From NCBI RefSeq assembly GCF_003641205.1, contig NZ_CP032762.1, forward strand, positions 1,302,001 through 1,366,000: DNA of 64,000 nt, in the 5' to 3' direction. The notes beneath the pieces are model-generated. The model made no database searches. It saw nothing but the letters and a program-made list of their open reading frames with translations, and was not told the origin of the DNA. This DNA comes from Rhodococcus sp. P1Y. GTDB lineage: Bacteria > Actinomycetota > Actinomycetes > Mycobacteriales > Mycobacteriaceae. Shown here piece after piece: positions 53,547-61,823 of the stretch. The position numbers were made by a program, and so were the translations under genes. Numbering within the stretch: position 1 is the stretch's first letter; each line of letters opens with the position of its first letter.

Positions 53547-53765
53547 GTGGGATTGATCGTCGACCTCACTGACGTTTCCTTCCTGGCGTCGGTGGGCATG
53601 TCTGTGTTGATCGAAGCGAGCCGTCGCGTCGCCGATGTCTCGCAGTTCGCGGTCGTTGCCGATGGACCAGCCACCGGCCGACCATTGACGATGATGGGCC
53701 TGGGTGAGACGTTTGCCATTTACACCGACCTCGACGCCGCAGCGGCAGCTCTATCGGGTGAATGA
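53547..53765 (+). pseudogene. truncated STAS (anti-sigma antagonist-like)
   Basis: The frame GLIVDLTDVSFLASVGMSVLIEA ... VVADGPATGRPLTMMGL matches the second half of a STAS anti-anti-sigma factor (phosphorylatable Ser region SFLASVGM). The first half, about 45 residues with the initial beta strands, is missing; upstream sequence is not similar. A GTG at 53547 could start a 72-residue product. It precedes an RsbW-like kinase by 46 bases, so the pair is RsbV-RsbW-like with a broken partner. Confidence 0.7.
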
Positions 53766-53810
53766 CCCACGAGGGCTTCGTCGACACGAGTGTGAGGCGA
53801 ACAGCGACCT

Positions 53811-54254
53811 ATGAGCGGATCTGCGCCCGACGTGTCACCGTCTTCCTTCGAGGAGTCGGGTCCGCCTGCATTGTCGTTCGACAACATGCCGGCTACTGCA
53901 GGACAAGCTGCCGCCCTACGCCATGCCCTTGCGGACTGGCTCGTAACGACCCCGTTCGATGAGGTCCAGCGCTACGACATAGTCCTTGCGGTGTACGAGG
54001 CCATGGCGAATGCGGTCGAACATGCTTACGCCCACACTCACATCAGCGGGACATTGAGCTTACGAGCTGCCTATTCCGACGCACAACGCCTATTGCAGAT
54101 CGCGGTCAGTGATCACGGACGCTGGCGGGAGCCAACAGTGAACGCTCTGCGTGGCAACGGAATTCCGCTGATGACCTCGTTGAGTGACGACTCCTCGATC
54201 GGACACACCGATGCCGGCACCACCGTGCTGATGCAATGGGGAGTGGATTCCTGA
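53811..54254 (+). CDS. RsbW-like anti-sigma factor kinase (ATPase fold)
   Basis: A 147-residue GHKL ATPase. Motifs: DIVLAVYEAMANAVEHAYAH (the N-box) and DHGRWREPTVNALRGNGIPL (the G1 and G2 region). It lacks a membrane domain and so resembles RsbW/SpoIIAB proteins that phosphorylate an anti-anti-sigma factor and hold a SigF/SigB-like sigma factor. The adjacent STAS gene is truncated. ATG 53811. Confidence 0.83.
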   Translation: MSGSAPDVSPSSFEESGPPALSFDNMPATAGQAAALRHALADWLVTTPFDEVQRYDIVLAVYEAMANAVEHAYAHTHISGTLSLRAAYSDAQRLLQIAVSDHGRWREPTVNALRGNGIPLMTSLSDDSSIGHTDAGTTVLMQWGVDS

Positions 54255-54410
54255 CACTGCGAACCAGGTAGTTATCGGGCAGTGACATCCGATGTTTGGT
54301 CGTCCCGTTTGCGTGGAAGTCGACCATTACTGTCAGTCGTCGAAGCCGTCCGACGATATTTCCTCGATCAGCCGTGCGTACGACTGGTCCGCTGGACTTG
54401 GGAGCGAGCA

Positions 54411-54920
54411 ATGTCCGTCGACCCCGAACAACGAATTCCCACCGAACCGCATCTTTCGCTGGTGTGCGAGAAGATTGCCGAACTTGCGATGACGTACGAC
54501 CTGTCCATTGCCACTGCCGAGTCCCTGACAGCCGGCAACGTGGCCGCGATGCTCGGGAAAGCGCCGTCGTCGGGCCAGTGGTATCGAGGCGGGATCGTCG
54601 CCTATCACGAGGACGTCAAACACGAACTGCTGAGCGTTCCTGACGGCCCTGTCGTCAGTGAAGAGGCGGCTTCGGCCATGGCCCGATCGACGGCCTCCTT
54701 GCTCGGCGCACATCTTGCAATTGCCGTGACAGGGGAGGCCGGTCCTGAATGTCAGGAGGATCAACCTCCCGGCACGGTGTGGGCGGCAATCTACGACCGT
54801 GGGGACGTGAGCGCAGAGCGCAAACACTTCCAGGGTGAGCCCGAAGAGATTCTCGCGCAAACGGTTTCCTTTGCACTCGATAGCCTGCTGCGTCATGCCC
54901 GCATACGTGCCCACAGCTAG
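54411..54920 (+). CDS. CinA C-terminal domain protein, nicotinamide-nucleotide amidase-like
   Basis: A 169-residue stand-alone CinA-C (PncC-like) protein. Motifs: IATAESLTAGNVAAMLGKAP, SSGQWYRGGIVAYHEDVKHE, VVSEEAASAMARSTASLLGA and IAVTGEAGPECQEDQPPGTV WAAIYDRG. The catalytic Ser/Thr and Lys region is present. It deamidates NMN to NaMN in NAD recycling, by family. GGAGCG precedes ATG 54411. The NAD synthetase gene follows at 78 bases. Confidence 0.85.
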   Translation: MSVDPEQRIPTEPHLSLVCEKIAELAMTYDLSIATAESLTAGNVAAMLGKAPSSGQWYRGGIVAYHEDVKHELLSVPDGPVVSEEAASAMARSTASLLGAHLAIAVTGEAGPECQEDQPPGTVWAAIYDRGDVSAERKHFQGEPEEILAQTVSFALDSLLRHARIRAHS

Positions 54921-54961
54921 ACGGGCGCCCTGCGACAGGCTGAAAAAGCGCATCGACTTCA

Positions 54962-54988
54962 GGTTTCCGAGCGCCCCGCTCCGGGCAA
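54962..54988 (+). promoter_or_regulatory. candidate SigF/SigB-type promoter of nadE
   Basis: GGTTTC, 15 bases, then GGGCAA, ending 10 bases before the nadE ATG. It is close to the actinobacterial stress-sigma consensus. Its proximity to the start would give a very short leader. Confidence 0.45.
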
Positions 54989-54998
54989 CCAACTGGGC

Positions 54999-55847
54999 AT
55001 GACTTCTTCTGTTCGAGTCACGATTCAGCACGAATTGCACGTCAAACCGTCGATCGACCCGGATGAGGAGATCAGTCGACGCGTCGCTTTTCTCACGGAC
55101 TACCTCAGAGTCAGTGGTGCTTCCGGTTTTGTGCTCGGCATCAGTGGGGGCCAGGACAGCACCCTTGCCGGGAAGCTCGCCCAGTTGGCTGTCGCAGAGG
55201 TGGTCGAGCTGGGCGGCCAGGCCTACTTCGTCGCGGTGCGTCTGCCCTACGGCACCCAATCCGACGAGGCCGACGCCACCACCGCGCTCGAGTTCATCGA
55301 ACCCGACCGGATCGTCACCGTCGACATACGGGACGCTGTTGACGCGGCTTCATCATCGGCTGCCACTGCCCTCGGCGCGGATCGTCTCGACGATTTCGTA
55401 CGCGGCAACATCAAAGCCCGCGAACGGATGATCGCTCAGTATGCACTCGCCGGACAAGAAAACCTTCTGGTGATCGGCACCGACCACGCCGCCGAGGCGG
55501 TCACCGGATTCTTCACCAAGTACGGCGACGGTGGGGTCGACCTCACCCCCCTGTCCGGCTTGACGAAAAGTCAGGGCGCACAACTCCTTCGACACCTCGA
55601 TGCACCTGAATCGACGTGGACGAAGGTTCCCACAGCGGACCTCGAAGACGACCGACCCGCGCTGCCGGACGAGCAAGCTCTCGGCGTCACCTACGCGCAA
55701 ATCGATGCCTACCTCCAGGGAGGCCCTGTCGACGACGAGGCTGCGTCGACCATCGAGCGGTGGTTTCACAAGACCCGACACAAACGCGCGACGCCCGTGG
55801 GCCCCGAAGACCGTTGGTGGCGTACGGCCGTCGACGACGGCTCTTGA
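54999..55847 (+). CDS. nadE: NH3-dependent NAD synthetase
   Basis: A 282-residue enzyme of normal length for the short, ammonia-dependent form (no nitrilase domain). PP-loop [14 protein letters not shown] is near residue 50; [49 protein letters not shown] and [16 protein letters not shown] follow. It makes NAD from deamido-NAD. Together with the CinA-C protein upstream it forms an NAD-recycling pair (NMN to NaMN, then deamido-NAD to NAD). Confidence 0.95.
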   Translation: MTSSVRVTIQHELHVKPSIDPDEEISRRVAFLTDYLRVSGASGFVLGISGGQDSTLAGKLAQLAVAEVVELGGQAYFVAVRLPYGTQSDEADATTALEFIEPDRIVTVDIRDAVDAASSSAATALGADRLDDFVRGNIKARERMIAQYALAGQENLLVIGTDHAAEAVTGFFTKYGDGGVDLTPLSGLTKSQGAQLLRHLDAPESTWTKVPTADLEDDRPALPDEQALGVTYAQIDAYLQGGPVDDEAASTIERWFHKTRHKRATPVGPEDRWWRTAVDDGS

Positions 55848-55901
55848 CCGGCGTACCGACAGTTTCTCCAGAATCCACAACCATCTCCAGAGGAGGACAG
55901 C

Positions 55902-56204
55902 ATGGCCGAGGACAATGTAAGAGACGACGACTACACGGCCGACAGCGCGAACACGGTACGTGAGCACGCTGGTGAGGCGCTCGAAGACGTCCGCAATTGG
56001 CCCGGATACATCTGTATCGGTGCGGCCTTGGCTGCACTGGGGTTGACCCTCACAGCAGGCGGTTACGGATTCGGCGGATGGGTGCTGATCGGATCGGTCG
56101 CAGCCGTAGTTCTGTTCGCGGCCGGACTCACCATCGTGCTGCTCGAGCGCAAGCGAGTCAACGCCAAGGAAGGCCGTGATCTGACCGACCCGGGCGCTCA
56201 CTGA
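55902..56204 (+). CDS. two-helix membrane protein, UsfY-like
   Basis: A 100-residue protein. The helices are at 34-55 and 63-83: WPGYICIGAALAALGLTLTA and GWVLIGSVAAVVLFAAGLTI, then a charged tail LERKRVNAKEGRDL. The NWPGY turn resembles UsfY, the small mycobacterial protein upstream of rsbW-sigF. AGGAGGACAGC precedes ATG 55902. Possible link to a SigF-like stress response is inferred from resemblance only. Confidence 0.55.
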   Translation: MAEDNVRDDDYTADSANTVREHAGEALEDVRNWPGYICIGAALAALGLTLTAGGYGFGGWVLIGSVAAVVLFAAGLTIVLLERKRVNAKEGRDLTDPGAH

Positions 56205-56258
56205 ACTTGCCCCACGCGTTCGGCATCACGGCAGCGAGAACTAGCCCAACCTCGACCT

Positions 56259-56981
56259 TCAGGCGCGTTTCGAGCGCCAGGAAGGGACGTCGCCGCTTCC
56301 TACCGTTTCTGCGGCGATGTCGCGGAGCTTTCGGTTGGAATGTGAAGACGACACCACCAGCATGTCGAAGGCTGCGTCTTTGGTGACGGAATAGCGGGTC
56401 ATGACAATTCCGACGGCGATGCCGATTTCGCGATTGGAACTTACTGCCTCGGCAAGCTGATCGCCGCGGTCTTCGGCGCGCGCAGCTTTGAGTGCCACGG
56501 CGGCATGGTCGGCATAGATCGCGCAATCGTCGAGTACATCCGGGGTGAAGAAACCCGGCTGCTCCGAGTAGAAGCTCATCACCCCGAGTTCGACGCCGAC
56601 CAGCACCAAAGGAAAACTGGCAGTGGACCGGATCGGGGTGTCGGCGACCATCAATCGCCGATAGGAGTCCCAGCGAGGATCGTTCTCGACATCGTTGTTG
56701 ACGATGGTCGTCTTGGCTTCCAATGCGGCTCTGGTCGACGATTGGCCGGTCCGATTCGCGATGTCGACGGCGGTCGACAGCACCTGCAGATCGCTCCCGG
56801 CGATGATCTCCAGTGTCTTGTCACGACGAAGAGTCGTGATTGCGGCGCCGTTGCAGAGAATGGTTTTCACTGCCAACTCGACGATGCGCTGAGCGGTGGG
56901 TTCCGCACCTGGGTTCTGCGCCAAATCCCAGGCTAGCGACGCGAAGCGCGCGCCCGTGTGTTCCCGCTCGGAGTTGTTCAT
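56259..56981 (-). CDS. GAF-ANTAR regulator
   Basis: A 240-residue protein. The GAF domain spans about 15-170 (TLRRDKTLEIIAGSDLQVLS, NDVENDPRWDSYRRLMVADT, SFPLVLVGVELGVMSFYSEQ). The ANTAR domain spans about 175-230 with IGIAVGIVMTRYSVTKDAAF and SNRKLRDIAAETV. It is a leader-RNA antitermination factor in the family. ATG 56981. It follows the UsfY-like gene tail to tail. Confidence 0.85.
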   Translation of the reverse strand: MNNSEREHTGARFASLAWDLAQNPGAEPTAQRIVELAVKTILCNGAAITTLRRDKTLEIIAGSDLQVLSTAVDIANRTGQSSTRAALEAKTTIVNNDVENDPRWDSYRRLMVADTPIRSTASFPLVLVGVELGVMSFYSEQPGFFTPDVLDDCAIYADHAAVALKAARAEDRGDQLAEAVSSNREIGIAVGIVMTRYSVTKDAAFDMLVVSSSHSNRKLRDIAAETVGSGDVPSWRSKRA

Positions 56982-57068
56982 TCTCCTCGTCGCCTTTCAA
57001 GGATCCCGATATGTCGCGTTCCATTCTGCCAGGTGCTGGCTCCGTGCTGAACCGAATGGGCGGCTCGA

Positions 57069-57106
57069 GTCCTCGGTAGCACGCCACGGAACGTGCTACC
57101 GAGGAC
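57069..57106 (-). terminator. hairpin after hsp20
   Basis: GTCCTCGGTAGCACG and CGTGCTACCGAGGAC form a perfect 15-bp stem with an eight-base loop, 18 bases beyond the hsp20 stop. Confidence 0.8.
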
Positions 57107-57123
57107 CAGCGGGCTACAACCGG

Positions 57124-57570
57124 TCAGGTTGTGTGTGCTTCGATCGTTCGACTGTCGCCGGCCTCACGCGCATGAATTTCGACCTTGCGCGGCTTGGCGC
57201 GTTCTGCGAGAGGAATGGTGACCGACAGGACGCCGTTGTCGTAGGCCGCGGAAATGCGTTCGGTGTCGACGCCGTCGCCGAGTGCCACCTGCCTGCGATA
57301 GGTTCCGGCGAATCGCTCGGAAGAAATCCACTGCACGCCATCGGTTTCGGGCGCGGTTCGGTGGGCGGTGAGGGTAAGTGTGCCGCGATCGACGTCCACG
57401 TCGATCGAACCGGGGTCGACACCGGGCAGGTCGGCGCTCAGGACGTAGTGGTCGTCGAGTTTGTACAAGTCCATCGGCATGAAACGGGGTGCGCGATCGG
57501 AACCGCTCGACGTCCCCAGCATGGCCGAGGTGATGGAGTCGAGGTCACGGAACGGATCGAAGCGAAGCAC
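57124..57570 (-). CDS. Hsp20 small heat-shock protein
   Basis: A 148-residue alpha-crystallin domain chaperone. Strands: APRFMPMDLYKLDDHYVLSA DLPGVDPGSIDVDVDRGTLT, then SERFAGTYRRQVALGDGVDT and ISAAYDNGVLSVTIPLAE (the A-x-x-x-n-GVL motif). A short tail follows. It binds unfolding proteins in the cytosol. GTG 57570 lies six bases after AGGAGGTGG. A CIRCE element 74-100 bases upstream implies control by HrcA. Confidence 0.92.
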   Translation of the reverse strand: MLRFDPFRDLDSITSAMLGTSSGSDRAPRFMPMDLYKLDDHYVLSADLPGVDPGSIDVDVDRGTLTLTAHRTAPETDGVQWISSERFAGTYRRQVALGDGVDTERISAAYDNGVLSVTIPLAERAKPRKVEIHAREAGDSRTIEAHTT

Positions 57571-57642
57571 AGCAACCACCTCCTGAACTGTCGATGCACC
57601 CGCCCCTGTGGCTGAGTGCTCTATCACTGTGCGAGGAAGAAA

Positions 57643-57669
57643 TTAGCACTCTCTGCCACCGAGTGCCAA
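57643..57669. promoter_or_regulatory. CIRCE element upstream of hsp20
   Basis: TTAGCACTC-N9-GAGTGCCAA matches the HrcA operator consensus TTAGCACTC-N9-GAGTGCTAA with one mismatch. Confidence 0.92.
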
Positions 57670-57785
57670 GATGGTTGTGCACATTTTTCCAGAAATTTTT
57701 CCGGCCCGTGTCCTCTCACGAAGACGACCAATGATGCTGCGCGAGTACCACATCGAACAGCAGCCGGACAGTAGAGGAGCAGACG

Positions 57786-58115
57786 ATGACGACGACAGCC
57801 GATAGACCGAGTGCACCTGACGCGCGCACCGATGGACAGTCGCGACGGTGGTGGAACCGTCGGGCATTCAGCCGTACGGAGAACACCGACGCGGCGTTGA
57901 TGGTCGGTGCATTGTCGATTGTGTGTTTCTGGGCGCCGGGCATCGGAGTCGTGTTGGGGATCCTCGCGGTGATTGCCGCTGCGTGGGCCGACAGAAGCCC
58001 GCTCTTGCTCGGCGAACCGGCTCCGCGCGATGATGCAGCGTTGGCGTACGGAAGCGGCATCCTGGGTGTGATCCTGGGAATCGCCTTCCTGGCCATGGTC
58101 CTACCGAATTGGTAG
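57786..58115 (+). CDS. small membrane protein, DUF4190-like
   Basis: A 109-residue protein with a polar N-terminus and helices ALMVGALSIVCFWAPGIGVV LGILAVIAAA and GILGVILGIAFLAMVL. The arrangement of a central glycine-rich hairpin of helices resembles DUF4190-type proteins. Function unknown. ATG 57786; AGAGGAGCAGACG is a good site. It is divergent from hsp20. Confidence 0.65.
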   Translation: MTTTADRPSAPDARTDGQSRRWWNRRAFSRTENTDAALMVGALSIVCFWAPGIGVVLGILAVIAAAWADRSPLLLGEPAPRDDAALAYGSGILGVILGIAFLAMVLPNW

Positions 58116-58150
58116 CGCTGACACACTGAAACCGAGGTACAGGTGAGCGT

Positions 58151-59404
58151 TTACGTGCGAAGCGCGCGAAGGCGCACCAACCGATAACTCACTCCCACCG
58201 CAAGAACGACGACGCCGACGATGATCGACGCGGGCGGCAGCGTCGCCACCAGAAGCAGACAGCCTGCTGCGCCCAGTATCTGCAGAGATTTCGGATAACG
58301 ACGACTGTCGGCGGTTTGGGTATAAGCGCTGACGTTGGCGACGAGGTAGTAGAGCAGTACGCCGAACGAGGAGAAGCCGATCGCGTCGCGGAGATCGATC
58401 GTCAGGACCATGACGCTCACGACGAGTGCCAAAGCAATTTCGGCGCGGTGCGGTACCGAGTATCTCGGGTGCACCGCGGCGAGGAAATCGGGTAGATCAT
58501 GGTTGCGAGCCATGGCCAGTGATGTGCGTCCGATCCCGGCGACGAGTGCGAGCAAGGCGCCCAGCGCGGCAACGGACGCTCCGATCCGCACCAGCGGCGC
58601 GGCCCACGCGCTTCCGGCAACGGTGACGACGTCGACGAGCGGCGCCGGCGAGGCCGCGAGTCGGTCGCTTCCGAGACTCAGTAGGACGGTCACCGCGACC
58701 ACGACGTAGACCACGAGCGTCACGAACAATGCGATCACGATTGCGCGCGGAATGGTGCGCTCGGGCCGCACGACCTCTTCCCCTAGGGTAGCGATCCGCG
58801 CGTAGCCGGCGAAGGCGAAGAACAGAAGGCCAGCGGCTTGCAAGATCCCGTACCACCCTCCGGTGAAGACGGATTCGATGCTGACTGCATCGGTGGTGTG
58901 TGGGCCTGTGATTCCGATGATCGTGATCACCACCAACACAATCAGCACGATCGTGACGAGGACTTTCGTCAATGCCGCGGTTCGCGTCACTCCGAAGTAG
59001 TTCACGGCAGCAAGGGCCAGGATGGCCGCTACGGCAACGGGTTTGGACCACGATCCTGGTGCCGCATACGATGCGAAGGTCAAGGCCATCGCCGCGCAAC
59101 TCGCGGTCTTGCCGATGACGAAACTCCACCCGGCAAGAAAACCCGTCCAGGGCCCGATCCGTTCTCGGCCGTACACGTAGGTGCCGCCCGAGGTCGGATA
59201 CTGGGCGGCCAGTTGCGCGGACGAGGTCGCGTTGCAGAACGCGACGACGGCTGCAAGCGCGAGTCCGATCACCAGGCCCGCGCCGGCAGCTGCCGCGGCA
59301 GGTGCGAACGCAGCGAAGATTCCGGCGCCGATCATCGATCCGAGACCGATGGCGACGGCGTCCGCGAGACCCAGTGAGCGCTTCAAGGGTGGGCCGGTGG
59401 TCAC
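58151..59404 (-). CDS. APC family amino-acid permease
   Basis: A 417-residue transporter with about 12 helices. The unwound helix 1 motif is GLGSMIGAGIFAAFAPAA; helix 6 holds GLLFFAFAGYARIATLGEEV, and EEVVRPERTIPRAIVIALFV is the conserved segment after helix 6. The family carries amino acids or polyamines by proton coupling or exchange. GTG 59404 follows AAGGAACCT. Substrate unknown. It shares an orientation with the metal ATPase upstream at a 30-base gap. Confidence 0.9.
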   Translation of the reverse strand: MTTGPPLKRSLGLADAVAIGLGSMIGAGIFAAFAPAAAAAGAGLVIGLALAAVVAFCNATSSAQLAAQYPTSGGTYVYGRERIGPWTGFLAGWSFVIGKTASCAAMALTFASYAAPGSWSKPVAVAAILALAAVNYFGVTRTAALTKVLVTIVLIVLVVITIIGITGPHTTDAVSIESVFTGGWYGILQAAGLLFFAFAGYARIATLGEEVVRPERTIPRAIVIALFVTLVVYVVVAVTVLLSLGSDRLAASPAPLVDVVTVAGSAWAAPLVRIGASVAALGALLALVAGIGRTSLAMARNHDLPDFLAAVHPRYSVPHRAEIALALVVSVMVLTIDLRDAIGFSSFGVLLYYLVANVSAYTQTADSRRYPKSLQILGAAGCLLLVATLPPASIIVGVVVLAVGVSYRLVRLRALRT

Positions 59405-59434
59405 AGGTTCCTTCCTTGGCCAGGTCGAGTGCGA

Positions 59435-61360
59435 CTACATCTCAGCACAGTTCCGACGCCAGGCACGCGAGGACAGCAGACGCATACCGTTCAATGCGAC
59501 GATGACGGTGGAGCTTTCGTGTCCCGCGACGCCGATGGGTAGCGGTAGCGTCCCGACAAGGTCCCAGGCAACGAGGACGACGATGAACGTACCCGCGATC
59601 GCGAGGTTCGCCAGAACGATGCGGTGAGCGCGACGCGACAGCTCGACAACCTTCGCCAGTGCTGCCAACTCGTCGCGCACCAGCACGGCGTCGGCCGTGT
59701 CGAGGGCCAGATCGGAACCCCTGCGTCCCATGGCGACACCGGTGTCCGCGGCCGCGAGGGCGGGTGCGTCGTTGATTCCGTCGCCGACGACGAGAACCCG
59801 CCGGCCGTCTCCTCGAAGTTGCTGCACCGCCGCAACCTTGTCCTCCGGCAGCAACTCGGCGCGCACGTCGGTGATCCCGGCCCGCGCGGCTGCGTCGTGC
59901 GCTGCGGAGAAGTTGTCGCCGGTGATCAGGACGGCGGCGTTCCCCGTCACCCGCTCCACCTCGGCAACGGCGGTCTCGACGTCCGGCCGGGTGGTGTCGA
60001 CGAGTCCGATCACCCCTGCCGGTCGATCGTTCACGTGGACGACGACCGCCGTCATTCCCTGCGACCTGATCTCGTCGACGAGTTGTCCTCCTCGAGCAGG
60101 TTTCGACACACTGATCACTCGTCCGGCCACCGTTGCGCGGACGCCCACGCCCGGTGTCGATTCGAAGTTCGACGCGGTGGGCATCAATAGCCCTCGGCGG
60201 CGGGCGGCGTCGACGATCGCTACCCCGACCGGATGTTCGCTTCCTGTTTCTGCGGCGCCTGCCAGTGCGAGTACGTCGCCCGGACCGAAACCACTCAGAG
60301 CCTCGACGCGCTCGACCCGGGGTGTGCCCTCGGTGATCGTTCCGGTCTTGTCGAAGGCCACTACGTCGGTCAGTCGGAGCTGTTCCATCACGACGGCCGA
60401 TTTGATCAGGACGCCGTTGCGTCCGGCGGTTGCCATTGCGGCGAGCAGTGGAGGCATCGTCGCCAGGACTACCGCGCACGGCGATGCGACGATCATGAAC
60501 GTCATTGCGCGCAGGAGCGCGGACTGTAGATCGCCGCCGAAGAGCATGGGTATCGCGAACACCGCGGCCGTAGCGACCACCACGCCGGTCGAGTAGTACT
60601 GCTCCACCTTCTCGATGAAGAGCTGCTTGTTCGCCTTGGTCTCGGAGGCGCGCTGCACCATCGTCACGATTCGGGCGATCACGGTGTCGGACGGGTCGAC
60701 GTCGATCCGTACGTGCACCACGCCGGTGCCGTTGATCGTGCCCGCGAAGACCTCGTCGCCGACCGTCTTGAACGCAGGGACGGACTCGCCTGTGATCGAG
60801 GATTGATCGATGTCGGAGCCGCCGTCGACGACGGTGCCGTCGCCGGGAAGGCGCTCTCCGGGTCGGACGATGGATATGTCGCCGATACGCAGGTTCGCGG
60901 CGTCGATTCGATGCTCCCCGCCGTCGAGGCCGAGCACCGCGGCAGTGTCGGGGGAGAGGTCGAGAAGGCTTCGGACCGAGTCGGCGGTCCGTCTCGTCAG
61001 TACTGCTTCGAGTGCGCCGGACGTCGCGAAGATGACGATGAGCAGGGCCCCGTCGAAAATCTGGCCGATTGCCGCTGCGCCGAGTGCAGCAACGATCATG
61101 AGTAGGTCGACATCGAGGGTTTTGTTCCGCAGGGCGCGCAGACCCTCCAGAGCTGATTCCCAACCGCCGACTGCGTAGCAGAACAGGTACAGCGCCCAGA
61201 AGAGCCACGTCGGTCCACCGGATAGGTGAACGGCGCCGCCTAGCGCGAACAGTGCGGTGGCGGCGAGTGCCCACCTGACCTCGGCGATTGCGAGCAATCG
61301 TGTTCGGGCGACGCCGACGTGCGTCAGCGCCGGCGACGTGGAAGTGCTCGTGATGGTCAT
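59435..61360 (-). CDS. P1B-4 type Ni/Co (CtpD/CtpJ-like) exporting ATPase
   Basis: A 641-residue P-type ATPase without an N-terminal metal-binding domain. Phosphorylation motif is DKTGTITEG; the ATP-binding and hinge motifs are GITGDNFSAAHD-like (LITGDNFSAAHDAAARA) and VGDGINDAPALAAADTGVAM. Transmembrane metal motif is SPC (FMIVASPCAVVLATMPPLL) and helix 8 has AGHESSTVIVALNGMRLL, which is the P1B-4 HEGxS-type signature. P1B-4 pumps export cobalt, nickel, iron or zinc. ATG 61360. Divergent from nmtR by 85 bases, which points to nickel/cobalt control. Confidence 0.9.
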   Translation of the reverse strand: MTITSTSTSPALTHVGVARTRLLAIAEVRWALAATALFALGGAVHLSGGPTWLFWALYLFCYAVGGWESALEGLRALRNKTLDVDLLMIVAALGAAAIGQIFDGALLIVIFATSGALEAVLTRRTADSVRSLLDLSPDTAAVLGLDGGEHRIDAANLRIGDISIVRPGERLPGDGTVVDGGSDIDQSSITGESVPAFKTVGDEVFAGTINGTGVVHVRIDVDPSDTVIARIVTMVQRASETKANKQLFIEKVEQYYSTGVVVATAAVFAIPMLFGGDLQSALLRAMTFMIVASPCAVVLATMPPLLAAMATAGRNGVLIKSAVVMEQLRLTDVVAFDKTGTITEGTPRVERVEALSGFGPGDVLALAGAAETGSEHPVGVAIVDAARRRGLLMPTASNFESTPGVGVRATVAGRVISVSKPARGGQLVDEIRSQGMTAVVVHVNDRPAGVIGLVDTTRPDVETAVAEVERVTGNAAVLITGDNFSAAHDAAARAGITDVRAELLPEDKVAAVQQLRGDGRRVLVVGDGINDAPALAAADTGVAMGRRGSDLALDTADAVLVRDELAALAKVVELSRRAHRIVLANLAIAGTFIVVLVAWDLVGTLPLPIGVAGHESSTVIVALNGMRLLSSRAWRRNCAEM

Positions 61361-61401
61361 GCGAAGGCCTTCGGTGAGTAGGTCCACATCACGCTACATC
61401 A

Positions 61402-61425
61402 TCACATGAAGACCTATACATGTGA
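61402..61425. promoter_or_regulatory. candidate NmtR operator
   Basis: The inverted repeat TCACATG-N10-CATGTGA lies in the 85-base gap between the metal ATPase and nmtR, next to both starts. Similar dyads are used by ArsR-type repressors. Confidence 0.6.
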
Positions 61426-61445
61426 ACATAAACTATGATCGTCCA

Positions 61446-61823
61446 ATGGGACATGGAGTCGAGGGACGCACCACGCCTCCGGCGCAACTCGATGCCGAAT
61501 CCGCTGCGACGGTCGCGGCCACACTTCAGGCGTTGGCCACACCGAGTCGGCTACGCATCCTCACGCAGCTTCGCCAGGGACCGAGCGGGGTCAACGATCT
61601 CGCGGACGCCGTCGAGATGGAACAGTCCGCGGTGTCCCACCAGCTCCGGTTGCTGCGTGCGATGGGTCTGGTCACCGGCGCGCGCTCGGGCCGCAGCGTC
61701 ATCTACCGCCTGTACGACAACCACGTCGCGATGCTTCTCGACGAGGCGGTCTACCACATCGAGCATTTGGGCATGTCGGTCCCGGACATCGAAGCGGACC
61801 AGGACTCAGCTGCGAGTTCCTGA
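61446..61823 (+). CDS. nmtR: NmtR, nickel/cobalt-sensing ArsR repressor
   Basis: A 125-residue repressor close to mycobacterial NmtR. It starts MGHGVEGR: after Met removal the Gly-His-Gly-Val amino terminus can form part of the nickel site. The HTH is TLQALATPSRLRILTQLR ... MEQSAVSHQLRLLRAMGLV, and the alpha-5 metal helix is LYDNHVAMLLDEAVYHIEHL (Asp, His, His, His as in the alpha5 site). It would repress the divergent metal ATPase gene until nickel or cobalt binds. ATG 61446 is chosen over GTG 61422 because of GHGVEG. The 3' end overlaps the flavoprotein gene tail to tail. Confidence 0.93.
   Translation: MGHGVEGRTTPPAQLDAESAATVAATLQALATPSRLRILTQLRQGPSGVNDLADAVEMEQSAVSHQLRLLRAMGLVTGARSGRSVIYRLYDNHVAMLLDEAVYHIEHLGMSVPDIEADQDSAASS

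Noticed and set aside
59442..61274. A 610-codon minus-strand frame inside the metal ATPase gene
   Set aside because: Arg/His-rich shadow of the ATPase frame, no protein-like features.
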